From: Methanococcoides burtonii DSM 6242
GTDB taxonomy: Archaea; Halobacteriota; Methanosarcinia; Methanosarcinales; Methanosarcinaceae
Direction of reading: 5' to 3'
DNA length: 64,000 nt
Assembly (NCBI RefSeq): GCF_000013725.1
Contig: NC_007955.1
Span: 651,579 to 715,578, forward strand
The notes under the pieces are model-generated. The model saw only the letters and a list, made by a program, of their open reading frames with translations. It had not been told where the DNA came from and ran no database searches. Position numbers and translations under genes: made by a program. This document shows, piece after piece, positions 35,740-44,454 of this stretch. Within the stretch, counting starts at the first letter, position 1, and each line of letters opens with the position of its first letter.

Positions 35740-37452
35740 TCAATCGATTCCGCTGATTATAACAAGAATGAATATGGCAATACAAATTGAAATTATAAGG
35801 GATACTTTTGTTCTTCTTGCTCCAAAATAACCTGTTAATCCGTAAAGTACCATAAATGGGAATATAGCAACGATTGCATTCCAGCGCAACCAATGTCCAA
35901 GGTTTAGAATAAAATAAGGATTCAGCATTTCCATAAGGACTTCTGCATATATGGAGAACAAGGGAATTAGAAATACTCCTGAAAGTGTCGAAAAAATCTT
36001 GTCCCCCGTTGTGTATCCATAAAAAATTATGACTGCTGCAGGCAGACCGAATTCCAAGATCCTTATCAACATGTAATTCCACGGGTGAATAGAGATTATT
36101 GTTTCCAGCAAATGTAGCTCATGCATCACTCCTATCAATGTAGGCAGGAGTGGAAGTAACAGTATCATCGATGTTGAGAGAATTGATCTCTTCTTGTCAA
36201 TTTTATTCCAGAGTATATATGAGGTACTGAACATGATTACTATTAGCAAGGAACTAAACGCCAGTAGCTTCAAGAAAACGTTGCCATTGATTTTGTTATT
36301 GCTCAAAGTATTGTACTTGGAATCACTGTGATATATTCCGTATTTCTTGTTCGATCCGGTGTTATTTTCCAGAAGATTTCTATTAGAGTACTTAAGGAAG
36401 ATGCCTATGTCGTTGTTTGATGCAGTGTTACCTCTCAATATGTTATTGTTAGAAGAAAAGAGAAGTATCCCGTGTTCGTTATTTGAATTTGCCTTGTTAT
36501 AACTCAAAGTGTTATTTTTGTTAAACACTCTCAAGGAGATACCAGCATGATTATTCGAAGCATTGTTATTGATCAGGGTATTGTTGCTGCAGGAATCCTG
36601 CAGATAGATACCATCGTTGTTATTTGATGCGGTGTTATTTTTCAATATGCAGTAGCTTGATCCTATAAGGCGGATCCCACAAAAATTATTCAATGCAATG
36701 TTATCGTCCAAGGTGTTCTCATCGGATGTCTCAAGATAGATCCCACAACTATTGTTTGATACGATGTTATTATTCAGAAAGTTGTTTTGGGATTTGGTAA
36801 GGCGAATCCCATCAACACTGTTAAAGGCAGTATTATTGATCAGATGATTGTATATAGAATGTTCAAAAAAGATCCCATTCTCAGAGTTGTTCAACAAAGT
36901 GTTATTATCCAGTATATTGTTGTTTGAATCAATAAGATGGATGCCGCCAATGTTGTATGTTGCAATATTGTTACTCAAGGTGTTATTGCCGGATGATTCA
37001 AGAACGATTCCGTAATAAATGTTGGAGAATTGATTGTTGCTAATGACACTATTATGAGCTCCATCGAGGTAGATTCCAGGTACGGAATCTTCCCAGTAAC
37101 GTTCAACGCTGTCCTTCACATGAAAACCGTTGATCTTTACTTCGTCTGCAGTTATATGAAATACAGAATCACTTGAATCTATGGCTTGAACAATGGAATT
37201 TCCCGGATTTCCTGATTTCGAAATTATTGTTAATGATTTGTTGACATGGATTTTTTCAGTGTACGTCCCAAAGTTAACAATGATTGTATCGCCAGCAGTT
37301 GCATTATCTATAGCTTGCTGTATCGTAGTATAGGCTGCTCCACCACTGTCATCTACTATGACAGTAGCTGCATTAACGGTCCCAATAGTTATTACTATAA
37401 AAACCAGGGTAATTGCAACAAGATTTATTTTGCTCTGTTTAGTTGTCATCAT
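35740..37452 (-). CDS. NosD-like right-handed beta-helix protein fused to a polytopic membrane domain
   Basis: A 570-residue protein. A signal peptide (about 1-28) is followed by a pectate-lyase-like entry (ATVIVDDSGGAAYTTIQQAIDNATAGDTIIV) and about a dozen NosD repeats with spacing near 24 residues (for example GIHLIDSNNNILDNNTLLNNS). From residue 395 on there are about six transmembrane helices (LLAFSSLLIVIMFSTSYIL to LIISICIAIFILVIIS). The N-terminal solenoid should be outside and may bind polysaccharide, anchored by the C-terminal domain. This C-terminal fusion is not one I recognise. It is three bases from the upstream gene in the operon. Confidence 0.85.
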   Translation of the reverse strand: MMTTKQSKINLVAITLVFIVITIGTVNAATVIVDDSGGAAYTTIQQAIDNATAGDTIIVNFGTYTEKIHVNKSLTIISKSGNPGNSIVQAIDSSDSVFHITADEVKINGFHVKDSVERYWEDSVPGIYLDGAHNSVISNNQFSNIYYGIVLESSGNNTLSNNIATYNIGGIHLIDSNNNILDNNTLLNNSENGIFFEHSIYNHLINNTAFNSVDGIRLTKSQNNFLNNNIVSNNSCGIYLETSDENTLDDNIALNNFCGIRLIGSSYCILKNNTASNNNDGIYLQDSCSNNTLINNNASNNHAGISLRVFNKNNTLSYNKANSNNEHGILLFSSNNNILRGNTASNNDIGIFLKYSNRNLLENNTGSNKKYGIYHSDSKYNTLSNNKINGNVFLKLLAFSSLLIVIMFSTSYILWNKIDKKRSILSTSMILLLPLLPTLIGVMHELHLLETIISIHPWNYMLIRILEFGLPAAVIIFYGYTTGDKIFSTLSGVFLIPLFSIYAEVLMEMLNPYFILNLGHWLRWNAIVAIFPFMVLYGLTGYFGARRTKVSLIISICIAIFILVIISGID

Positions 37453-37455
37453 TCA

Positions 37456-37728
37456 TTAACCCGCTCTTTGTGATCTGTCGATTAAGTACCCAAATCCTGC
37501 ACCGATCAGAGCACCAATAGCGGGTGCTAACAAGAAAAGTACAACGTGGCTATCCCATATGTCAGCAATTGGAAAGGCAATACTGGTTGGAAGTCCAAAG
37601 GTATAGGCTATCAGAGGATGACACCATATCCCGCACTCAAGAGTTATCAGGCTCGTTGCACCCCATACAATCCCGACCAATGCACCTGTATTCCATTTTT
37701 TCATCTTAAGACCTTTCTTTTCATTCAA
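37456..37728 (-). CDS. Small membrane protein with two or three helices
   Basis: A 90-residue membrane protein (GALVGIVWGATSLITLECGIWCHPLIAYTFGLP ... VVLFLLAPAIGALIGAGFGYLID). Its ATG at 37728 overlaps the stop of the preceding ORF (ATGA); an internal ATG at 37704 with an AAAGGT site is an equal candidate. The glycine-rich last helix resembles small envelope proteins of methanogens. Function unknown. Confidence 0.65.
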   Translation of the reverse strand: MNEKKGLKMKKWNTGALVGIVWGATSLITLECGIWCHPLIAYTFGLPTSIAFPIADIWDSHVVLFLLAPAIGALIGAGFGYLIDRSQRAG

Positions 37729-37948
37729 ACTTGGCTTTTTCTCTTTTAAGTCTATGAATCTTCAACAGACCGATGATCCAAAATAATATTTCGGCTATTA
37801 CGATAACAATCGGTACTAATATTATGCTAGCTCTTAAGATTGAACTCCGCAAATTATCTTTACTAATTTCTATAGATTTTTTTGGATTTAAGGATTTCCT
37901 ATATGGCGACGGCCAATACACTTCTTTTTCATATTTCCATCCTATCAC
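37721..37948 (-). CDS. Small single-pass membrane protein
   Basis: A 75-residue protein that begins with GTG at 37948, eight bases after AAAGGA. The N-terminal half is polar and basic; the second half is one transmembrane helix (ASIILVPIVIVIAEILFWIIGLL) with a basic tail (KIHRLKREKAKFE). Coupled by overlap to the next gene in the operon. Not recognised. Confidence 0.55.
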   Translation of the reverse strand: MIGWKYEKEVYWPSPYRKSLNPKKSIEISKDNLRSSILRASIILVPIVIVIAEILFWIIGLLKIHRLKREKAKFE

Positions 37949-37992
37949 CTTTATTTCCTTTCATAGTCGGTTCTAAATCCTATGGAATACTG

Positions 37993-39198
37993 TTAAATAT
38001 CCGATTGAAAGACTTGTTCCTTTTTCTTTGTTCTCAAGTAGACAAACAAACCAGATGAAGAGAACGTTATTAATAAGAGCACACCAATTAGATTTCTTAA
38101 TAGGAATGTCCCGGAACTGATTGCCTTGCAAAGCAGACTGGGATCTGCAAGAATTCCGTAATTTATACTGATTAACAGAATTACCGATCCCAAAAGTAAT
38201 GATACGGAATCAAATGTAGTCGATAGAAGGAATCTTTCCATGAGTGCTTTTTTCTGAAAAGCCAGTAATCCTCCTATGAGCATCGCCACTGAAGAAATAC
38301 TCAGTGCAGCAAATACAGTATCCTCTACAAACTGTATTCTATTCCTTACATACTCCTCTCCCCACGTCTCTACTTTCGCCGTTGAAAGAGGATAACCCAT
38401 TTTGTTTATGTAACGCATAGCAGAATATATGGTTGAATTATAATTTCCCTGATAGTTCTGCTGGTTCGGCAGCAATTCCTCTTCGTAGAAATAGTTCGCT
38501 TGAGCTATGATATCATCAGACAAAAGCGGCTTATCAACATGAGCTACAGAATTCAATAGAGGATCAAATCCCGGGCTAACCGATATGAATACCGCAGGTA
38601 TGAATATCATGAGCCCAACCACTATGAAAGAATAACTAAAAATAGGATTTATCGAGTTTTTAATGGATGTAACCGTTGGAGTAAACAGCGCTTTTAAGGA
38701 CTGTTTCATACGTTTTCCTGTTTGTGTCATCGAACTTTCTTTGATCAGATATACTGCCAGCATCGATACTATCAGAAAAATAATTAACAACAGTGCAACT
38801 GCTATCATCCACAAAAAGAATTGACCCAGATAGACAAATATTGCTAAGCTCAAAAAGAAGATTAGCACGCTAATAATCACTTTCTTCTGAGAGATATTGT
38901 TCAAATCAATGCTTTCTTTTTCATCTTGATCCTTTCTCTTGACAAGATAGTAATACAGCACCGCACCTATAAAGTTCACAACGATTATGACAAGGCACCA
39001 TATCAACTTTTCATACTCCCCTGCGTTGGGGAAATGTTCTGTAGGTCTTTGCAGACAGTCGCTTAACATCCAGAGCCAGAAGACAAAGACAACTGCAACA
39101 ATGCCCCATAAAAACTGACCCACGTAAAATGATAAAGCAAGTATTACAAATGCCATTACAAGTCCAGTTATTGTCCATTCTGAGATTTTCTTACTCAA
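37993..39198 (-). CDS. Polytopic membrane protein with PLDc_N-like N-terminus
   Basis: A 401-residue protein that begins with TTG at 39198, supported by a GAGGTG site six bases upstream. The first 90 residues contain a PLDc_N-type double helix (FVFWLWMLSDCLQRPTEHFPNAGEYEKLIWCLVIIVVNFIGAVLYYY). Two more helices follow, then an extracytoplasmic loop (SPGFDPLLNSVAHVDKPLLS... to ...WGEEYVRN) and three C-terminal helices. It lies 14 bases after the preceding envelope gene. The function is not known. Confidence 0.75.
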   Translation of the reverse strand: MSKKISEWTITGLVMAFVILALSFYVGQFLWGIVAVVFVFWLWMLSDCLQRPTEHFPNAGEYEKLIWCLVIIVVNFIGAVLYYYLVKRKDQDEKESIDLNNISQKKVIISVLIFFLSLAIFVYLGQFFLWMIAVALLLIIFLIVSMLAVYLIKESSMTQTGKRMKQSLKALFTPTVTSIKNSINPIFSYSFIVVGLMIFIPAVFISVSPGFDPLLNSVAHVDKPLLSDDIIAQANYFYEEELLPNQQNYQGNYNSTIYSAMRYINKMGYPLSTAKVETWGEEYVRNRIQFVEDTVFAALSISSVAMLIGGLLAFQKKALMERFLLSTTFDSVSLLLGSVILLISINYGILADPSLLCKAISSGTFLLRNLIGVLLLITFSSSGLFVYLRTKKKEQVFQSDI

Positions 39199-39212
39199 AT
39201 CAACACCTCATC

Positions 39213-39797
39213 TCATTGTCCGTTCCACACCTGGACCACTTCCCGTGTGTCCATGTCAACCAGTGCGGATATCGAATGATCCAGCCAGGTCACACTGATC
39301 AGGGTCTTTCTGGCATGGAACTTCTCTGATGTCTCGGGTAGTATCCGTTTTACGGATGAAACTCCGTATGCATTCGTGCCAGAACCCAGAGTGTTCGCAA
39401 TGCTTTCACTTTGCATAGCCACGTCAATAGCTTCAGATCGGACAGATTCCGGAATAGCTTCAAGGAGATATCCAACCCGTATCAAGTCATCGTCACGGTA
39501 TGTGAAGTCATATATGTCAGGATACCTGGAACCTGAAGACTCGGCGATCGCATGTATGCGGAGTTTCTCATTTTCTCTCGATGCGCTAAGCGTGATATTA
39601 TCGTATTCCATGCCAGGGTAGGGACTTATTTGCTGGTTGATCATTGTCTCGATCATAGCACTCTCTGCCGGTGGTGTACCCACCCATGTGATCTCATAAC
39701 CAGAGGACGATTTTTCAGAGCCGTTGATGCATGCAACACCAGCTATGAAGAACATTACGATCAATGCAGCCATGAACAATTTTGATAGATGGTCCAT
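39213..39797 (-). CDS. Exported protein of unknown function
   Basis: A 194-residue protein from the ATG at 39797, which has AGGTGAT upstream; a GTG at 39806 is less likely. The N-terminus has a lipoprotein-like signal (LIVMFFIAGVACINGSEK). The mature domain is mixed alpha/beta (YEITWVGTPPAESAMIETMI, HARKTLISVTWLDHSISALVDMDTREVVQVW), which recalls PepSY-like or similar small extracytoplasmic domains, but I cannot name it with confidence. Confidence 0.7.
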   Translation of the reverse strand: MDHLSKLFMAALIVMFFIAGVACINGSEKSSSGYEITWVGTPPAESAMIETMINQQISPYPGMEYDNITLSASRENEKLRIHAIAESSGSRYPDIYDFTYRDDDLIRVGYLLEAIPESVRSEAIDVAMQSESIANTLGSGTNAYGVSSVKRILPETSEKFHARKTLISVTWLDHSISALVDMDTREVVQVWNGQ

Positions 39798-39822
39798 AAA
39801 TATCACCTGAAAAAGAAAGACT

Positions 39823-39838
39823 GGGCGTTACTACGCCC
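39823..39838 (-). terminator. Stem-loop between surface protein gene and downstream envelope operon
   Basis: Perfect stem GGGCG/CGCCC with a six-base loop. On the minus strand it lies just after the stop of the surface protein gene and is followed by a T-rich AGTCTTTCTTTTTC run. It may end most transcripts of the abundant surface protein and let a part read into the downstream operon. Confidence 0.6.
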
Positions 39839-39850
39839 ATATACGTTTGT

Positions 39851-41146
39851 TCATTCGACAGTTCCGATTGTTATCGAATAGTCGAACCGCTCCGTATTTG
39901 TCGGAAGTATACCGAGCGTCCATTCTCCGATGTCACCAGGTGCCTCATAGGTCTCCACGTAGACTTCAATAGCATCATGATAGATCCCTGCGCCATCCAT
40001 CTCCCAGGGAGGGAAGTCGGATGCTCCAAGACTGACAGTACCGCTGTAGGTCGTTTTAACCTGATTCAGTTCGACCTTACCTGATTCACCTTCTAGTGCC
40101 AGGTCAAAGGATGCCTCGCTTTTCTCATTCTGACTGCCTGCACCCATCCATCTACCATAATTGTGGTCATTGGACGATACTTCAATAGTAATGGGATCGT
40201 CGGTCCTAGTGGTGAACATCTTTGTGTACGGCTCACTGGGCTGTGTCCAGACCTCAAAATTCATTTCGACCTGACCGTCCCATTCACGTATAGATGGATC
40301 ATTAATGTTCAGATTAATAGCTCCGTTGTATCCGCCTTTTGCATCATCAGGAACTTCAAGATGCAACTTGACAACAGCTGTCTCGCCTGCTTTTACAGTG
40401 GAAGGTGCGGTAATGGTGATTGCATCATCTTCAAATGCAGGACCTATCATGCCGTATGGACCATAATGATTCCATCGGTTGTTATCACTTATTTTCGGGT
40501 CGATAGCAATATCCTTGTCAGCTACGTTCTTGAGCTTGATCTCATAGTCATATTCATCCCCTGCTTCGACACGGTCACCAAGATATGGCGTCTGGATCTG
40601 GATCTTTGGAGGGGTCCAGACATCGACATAAAGATGCATGGTATTGATATACTTGGGATAGAGGGTTGCATATGGTGTTGGCATCACATCATCGGTGAAT
40701 GCGATCTCAGTTCCATAGTTCCCGATATCAGCATCTTGTGGGATATTCATCTTAATGGTAAATTCCTGCTTGGCATCTGGCTCGATGTTTTTGCTGGCAG
40801 GTGTTACAGTGATCCAGCTTTCTTCGAAGATGTTTTCCTCGTACGGGGATGCCACAACCCTAGGTTCTACTGTAATGGTTTTGTTATCCTTGTTAGTGAC
40901 AGTCACAGTAATTTTGTCGCTGCTTCCAGGTTTTAACTGGGTGCTTGAATGACGCGGGTTTATCTTGAGTTTTGCAAAATCCATATATGGATCAAGCATT
41001 GCTACATCATCAACCATGATCATATCTTGTTCTGAAGTTGCATACATCTCAACTTCCATCGCACTAACAGCGGGCATGAACGCCATGCTCACAAGCACCA
41101 TTGCAACAATTAGCCCTCTTGTTTGTATTCCTTTGCTTTCCATCAT
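39851..41146 (-). CDS. Secreted surface protein with NEW3/COG1361-like beta domains
   Basis: A 431-residue protein from the ATG at 41146, preceded by AGGAG. The signal peptide ends MAFMPAVSAMEVE. The mature protein has at least two NEW3/CARDB-like modules (RHSSTQLKPGSSDKITVTVTN, SKNIEPDAKQEFTIKMNIPQDADIGNYGTEI and ITITAPSTVKAGETAVVKLHLEVPDDAKGGYNGAI) and a C-terminal beta domain. There is no C-terminal membrane helix, so it may be released or bound to other surface proteins. Its promoter carries the shared 32-bp element. Ribosome binding site and promoter suggest high expression. Confidence 0.8.
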   Translation of the reverse strand: MMESKGIQTRGLIVAMVLVSMAFMPAVSAMEVEMYATSEQDMIMVDDVAMLDPYMDFAKLKINPRHSSTQLKPGSSDKITVTVTNKDNKTITVEPRVVASPYEENIFEESWITVTPASKNIEPDAKQEFTIKMNIPQDADIGNYGTEIAFTDDVMPTPYATLYPKYINTMHLYVDVWTPPKIQIQTPYLGDRVEAGDEYDYEIKLKNVADKDIAIDPKISDNNRWNHYGPYGMIGPAFEDDAITITAPSTVKAGETAVVKLHLEVPDDAKGGYNGAINLNINDPSIREWDGQVEMNFEVWTQPSEPYTKMFTTRTDDPITIEVSSNDHNYGRWMGAGSQNEKSEASFDLALEGESGKVELNQVKTTYSGTVSLGASDFPPWEMDGAGIYHDAIEVYVETYEAPGDIGEWTLGILPTNTERFDYSITIGTVE

Positions 41147-41324
41147 ACTTTCTTTTCTCCTGTATGTCTCCCGAAAGCAAAGCCAGCAATCTTTAAGTAT
41201 TGTTAAAGTCAACACAAATTTGCCTTCGGGCAGTATCTGGGGCTTCAGCTCTTCCTGGTAGATTACGCTGGACCCCCACCTCACATTTTTACAATGTTTG
41301 CATTCAATGTAATTGTGAACTTTT

Positions 41325-41356
41325 TATAAGTGCTTTATGTCCATTTCATCGAACTG
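41325..41356 (-). promoter_or_regulatory. Shared upstream element and TATA box, copy 1
   Basis: Read on the minus strand: CAGTTCGATGAAATGG, ACATAAAG, then a TATA-like CTTATAAAAAG. The same 32-base block occurs on the plus strand at 42240-42271 with only a few changes between element and TATA box. Here it faces the surface protein gene (start 41146), with a leader of about 160 bases. The position directly upstream of TATA suits an activator site or a strong BRE region. Confidence 0.75.
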
Positions 41357-41457
41357 AACATCAATCGAAGATTACCTGTTGAATCCAATTCCTTTTGCAG
41401 TTCGTACCAACAAAAAAATCAAACGTTTTTTGCTGTATAAAGTATTAGAGCTGCCAT

Positions 41458-42115
41458 ATGAAAAAATTGTTATTTCTTTTCCTAATTGCCTTCTGTTTGT
41501 GACCAATGCTCATGCAGACGAGAGCGGATACATTGTAACCCCCGCCAATGGAACTATTCAGGATAGTCCGTATATTGACAACAGCGATGCGGATTTTACC
41601 TATACTTTCTGGGAATTTCCATTAAGAATAAAAATAAGTGCTATTATTGGACTTTTGTTAGGAACTTTCAGTATATTCAAATTTTCCCCTTTATTGTTAG
41701 CAAAGATAAAACAAATATCTAAAAGCAGGAATAGGGAAAGCATTTTTGAGTATATCGTAAGCAATCCGGGATGCAGTGTGGTGAGATATTCCGGGATCTT
41801 GACCTAAACCGAGGGACGGTAAAGTACCACCTGAGAAAACTGCACAATGAAAACAAAATCACGGTTACTAATCATGGAAAATCTCTAAGGTTCTTTCAGA
41901 ACAATTCGGTCCATAGCAAGCGAACTCAAATAATAGCGCCTTTTTTGCACAAAACACACCATCAATGCATACTGCTGACTGTCATGGATAAGCCTGGTAT
42001 AACAAATAACGAGATCTCCCGAACCCTGAACCTTAGCAAGAGTACAGTCTCATGTCACGTAAGCAAACTGGTTACAAGCGAAATACTGCAAGGCAGAGAA
42101 GGATGGAAAATATAG
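41458..42115 (+). pseudogene. Membrane-anchored winged-helix regulator, two frameshifts
   Basis: Three adjoining frames give one protein of about 220 residues: a signal peptide (MKKLLFLFLIAFCL), a short extracytoplasmic part (AHADESGYIVTPANGTIQDSPY), a transmembrane helix (IKISAIIGLLLGTFSIF), and two winged helices (SIFEYIVSNPGCSVGEIFRDLDLNRGTVKYHLRKL and ILLTVMDKPGITNNEISRTLNLSKSTVSCHVSKL). One base seems lost near 41500 and another near 41783. This architecture is common in Methanosarcinales. It lies between two promoters with the same element and is the natural candidate to bind it. Sequencing error or real inactivation cannot be told apart here. Confidence 0.75.
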
Positions 42116-42239
42116 GCGATATTCTCGAAACCCTCAGATTGAACCGGAACTGATCAGGCTTATGCCTGCTGATGCCTTGTGTTCATGATATATCAGGTGG
42201 AGCAGAAATACGTAACAGTTCTTTCAAGTTGAATTGGAA

Positions 42240-42271
42240 CAGTTCGATGAAATGGACATAAACCATTTATA
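42240..42271 (+). promoter_or_regulatory. Shared upstream element and TATA box, copy 2
   Basis: CAGTTCGATGAAATGG, ACATAAAC, then the TATA-like CATTTATAAG. It is the inverse of the block at 41325-41356. Downstream lies the HEAT-repeat lipoprotein gene, whose ATG at 42287 is about 20 bases after the TATA box, so the mRNA is probably leaderless or starts at the ATG at 42296. Confidence 0.75.
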
Positions 42272-42286
42272 AGATTCTTTCAGTAA

Positions 42287-43258
42287 ATGTGTGATATGTG
42301 CATAAAAGCCAGCAGGTCAAACATAGCTCTTTTAACTGCTCTGTTGCTGATCAGCCTATGCGCTGGCTGCATTAGTGATGAAAAAGAGGGATCTCTTATC
42401 CATGTGATCGAGGATAAAAATGGAAACCCTTTTGTCAGAGAACGTGCAGCATGGACTCTTGCTGGTACTGAGGACGCGATGGACCCGTTAATTCGTGTGG
42501 TGTCTGACGGGAACGAGGCGGCGATCGTCCGAAGAAGTGCTGCCTATGCACTTGGTGAGATAGGAGATGAAAGGGCAGTAGATATTCTCATCCAGGTGGT
42601 GACTGATGAAAACGAAGAGAGGATCGTTCGAAGAAGTGCTGCATACGCCCTTGGCAAGATAGGGGATGGAAAGGCAGTGGATCCCCTGATCCAGGCAATA
42701 AGTGATGAAGATCAATTCCTCAGAGATGCTGCTGTCTGCTCTCTTGGCAGGTGCGGGAACAAAAGGGCAGTTGATCCACTCATTCAACTAATTAATGATG
42801 AAAATGAATCCACTAACGTTCGATGGCATGCAGCCTATTCCCTTGGCAAGATCAAGGATGAGATTGCAGTGGACCCACTTATACAGCTAATGTGTGATGA
42901 AAACGAAGATTTGGAGGTCAGGAAGGGTGCAACAGTTGCTCTTGGCATGATAGGCGATGACGAAACAGTAGATTCCCTGATCCTGGTGATGCGGGAGGAT
43001 GAGGAGATAATGATCAGAAAGACCGCTGCCTATGCCCTTGGTACCACGGGAGATGACCGGGTGGCAGAGCCTCTCATTCAGGTGATGAAGGACAGGGACG
43101 AGCGTGATATCGTCCGAAGGTTTGCAGCACTCTCTCTCAGCAAGATCGGGAGTGAGGAAGCAATGGAATCCCTCACCCAGGTGATGGACGATGAAAATGA
43201 ATCCGGTTATATGAGAGACAGCGCAGCTGATTTTCTTGAAAGAAGAGGGAAGATATGA
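42287..43258 (+). CDS. HEAT-repeat (PBS lyase-like) lipoprotein
   Basis: A 323-residue protein. The signal peptide ends in a lipobox (LLISLCAGCISDE). The rest consists of about nine HEAT/PBS-lyase repeats of 31-32 residues with the pattern VRRSAAYALGEIGDERAVDILIQVV. It should form an extracellular solenoid scaffold attached to lipid. It ends in an ATGA overlap with the UPF0228 gene, so both form an operon driven by the shared element. An ATG at 42296 is an alternative start. Confidence 0.85.
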   Translation: MCDMCIKASRSNIALLTALLLISLCAGCISDEKEGSLIHVIEDKNGNPFVRERAAWTLAGTEDAMDPLIRVVSDGNEAAIVRRSAAYALGEIGDERAVDILIQVVTDENEERIVRRSAAYALGKIGDGKAVDPLIQAISDEDQFLRDAAVCSLGRCGNKRAVDPLIQLINDENESTNVRWHAAYSLGKIKDEIAVDPLIQLMCDENEDLEVRKGATVALGMIGDDETVDSLILVMREDEEIMIRKTAAYALGTTGDDRVAEPLIQVMKDRDERDIVRRFAALSLSKIGSEEAMESLTQVMDDENESGYMRDSAADFLERRGKI

Positions 43259-44454
43259 CTGCAAATAAAAAGGTTATATGCATTGTGTTGTCAATCCTGA
43301 TCCTTTTAGGAGCGTCGGTGCTGTATACGGTCAACGGTGAAGGGGAAACCGGCGGCTCGTTATCTACCAAAGCGACAGCCAACACGACCTCAGCATCAGC
43401 AACCGGCCTGGATACATCATTTCCATCTTCAGATGATGCCTTCGGTGCAGCAGATCAGCTTTTTAACGAAACCATTGAGTCCGATCTTCCTGTGGGAAAC
43501 AGGGATCTCTGGAAAGCCGGAACCCCGGGTACTCCTCTGCTCATCACGGATATTGACGGAAATTCTGCATACTGGCTGGTACCTGTTGAATATGGGGGTC
43601 GTATCATTGGTTTTATAGATGTGAGCGGTGATGGGAAAATACAGGCATTCGGTATGTACGGTCCGTACTGCGATGATCCTGATACGCTGGACCACGTACC
43701 ATTAATGGTGCCGGAGATGAGTGCAGACTATGTGATGACCATGGCTGCAGGGATCACCATGAATTATACTGATTGCAGGATGGACGAACCCGTGCTCGTG
43801 TATTACGAAATCGAAGGTCATGAGGCATGGATGCTGAACGTGAGAAACGATGCCAATGATCTGGTGAGCAGGGTATTTGTCACACCGGAGCATGTCTTTG
43901 AATCAGTGGTGCAGGAGTTTGATGAAAGGACGGGTCTGTGGAGGAAGACCGAGCAAGATGAACCCATGATCGGGGGTATTGCTATCATGTTCGAGGATGG
44001 TATGAGTGAGACGGAAGCAGAACAAATCCTTGGGATGTATGATCTGGGGGATGGATATGAACTGCAATATGATGTAGATTATTTCGGCCCCGGTTCATAT
44101 GTCTGCGTGGATGAGAACAATTTCACATCGGTAAAACAACGGCTGCAGCAGACAGAGAATTGGATCGATGCGGGACCAGCTATCAGGAAAGGGGACCGGT
44201 ACTACATTGAGATCTCAGAGCATGTCATCGAAGACTATGATTTTGAAGATGAAGGCGATTATGAAGGACGTGAGGAGGTTCGTGAGATATTGAACATTTA
44301 TGATCTGCCGGTGAAAAGATTCGTATGGTGCTATCTTGAGTATGGAAGTGGGACCGAGAAACAGTTCAATGAAGCAAATGCAAGCAGGATAAAGAAGGAG
44401 CTGGAAGGACACGAGATGATCCTGAAGGTGTACCTCGATTGTCCAGAAGGGTAA
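43255..44454 (+). CDS. Exported UPF0228-family protein
   Basis: A 399-residue protein with an N-terminal membrane/signal helix (VICIVLSILILLGASVLYTV), a Ser/Thr/Ala linker, a central domain (RDLWKAGTPGTPLLITDIDGNSAYWLVPVEYG) and a C-terminal UPF0228 region (GGIAIMFEDGMSETEAEQIL ... AIRKGDRYYIEI ... ANASRIKKELEGHEMILKVYLD). UPF0228 is known almost only from Methanosarcinales. Function unknown. Coupled to the HEAT lipoprotein gene by overlap, suggesting a two-protein surface complex. Confidence 0.8.
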   Translation: MTANKKVICIVLSILILLGASVLYTVNGEGETGGSLSTKATANTTSASATGLDTSFPSSDDAFGAADQLFNETIESDLPVGNRDLWKAGTPGTPLLITDIDGNSAYWLVPVEYGGRIIGFIDVSGDGKIQAFGMYGPYCDDPDTLDHVPLMVPEMSADYVMTMAAGITMNYTDCRMDEPVLVYYEIEGHEAWMLNVRNDANDLVSRVFVTPEHVFESVVQEFDERTGLWRKTEQDEPMIGGIAIMFEDGMSETEAEQILGMYDLGDGYELQYDVDYFGPGSYVCVDENNFTSVKQRLQQTENWIDAGPAIRKGDRYYIEISEHVIEDYDFEDEGDYEGREEVREILNIYDLPVKRFVWCYLEYGSGTEKQFNEANASRIKKELEGHEMILKVYLDCPEG

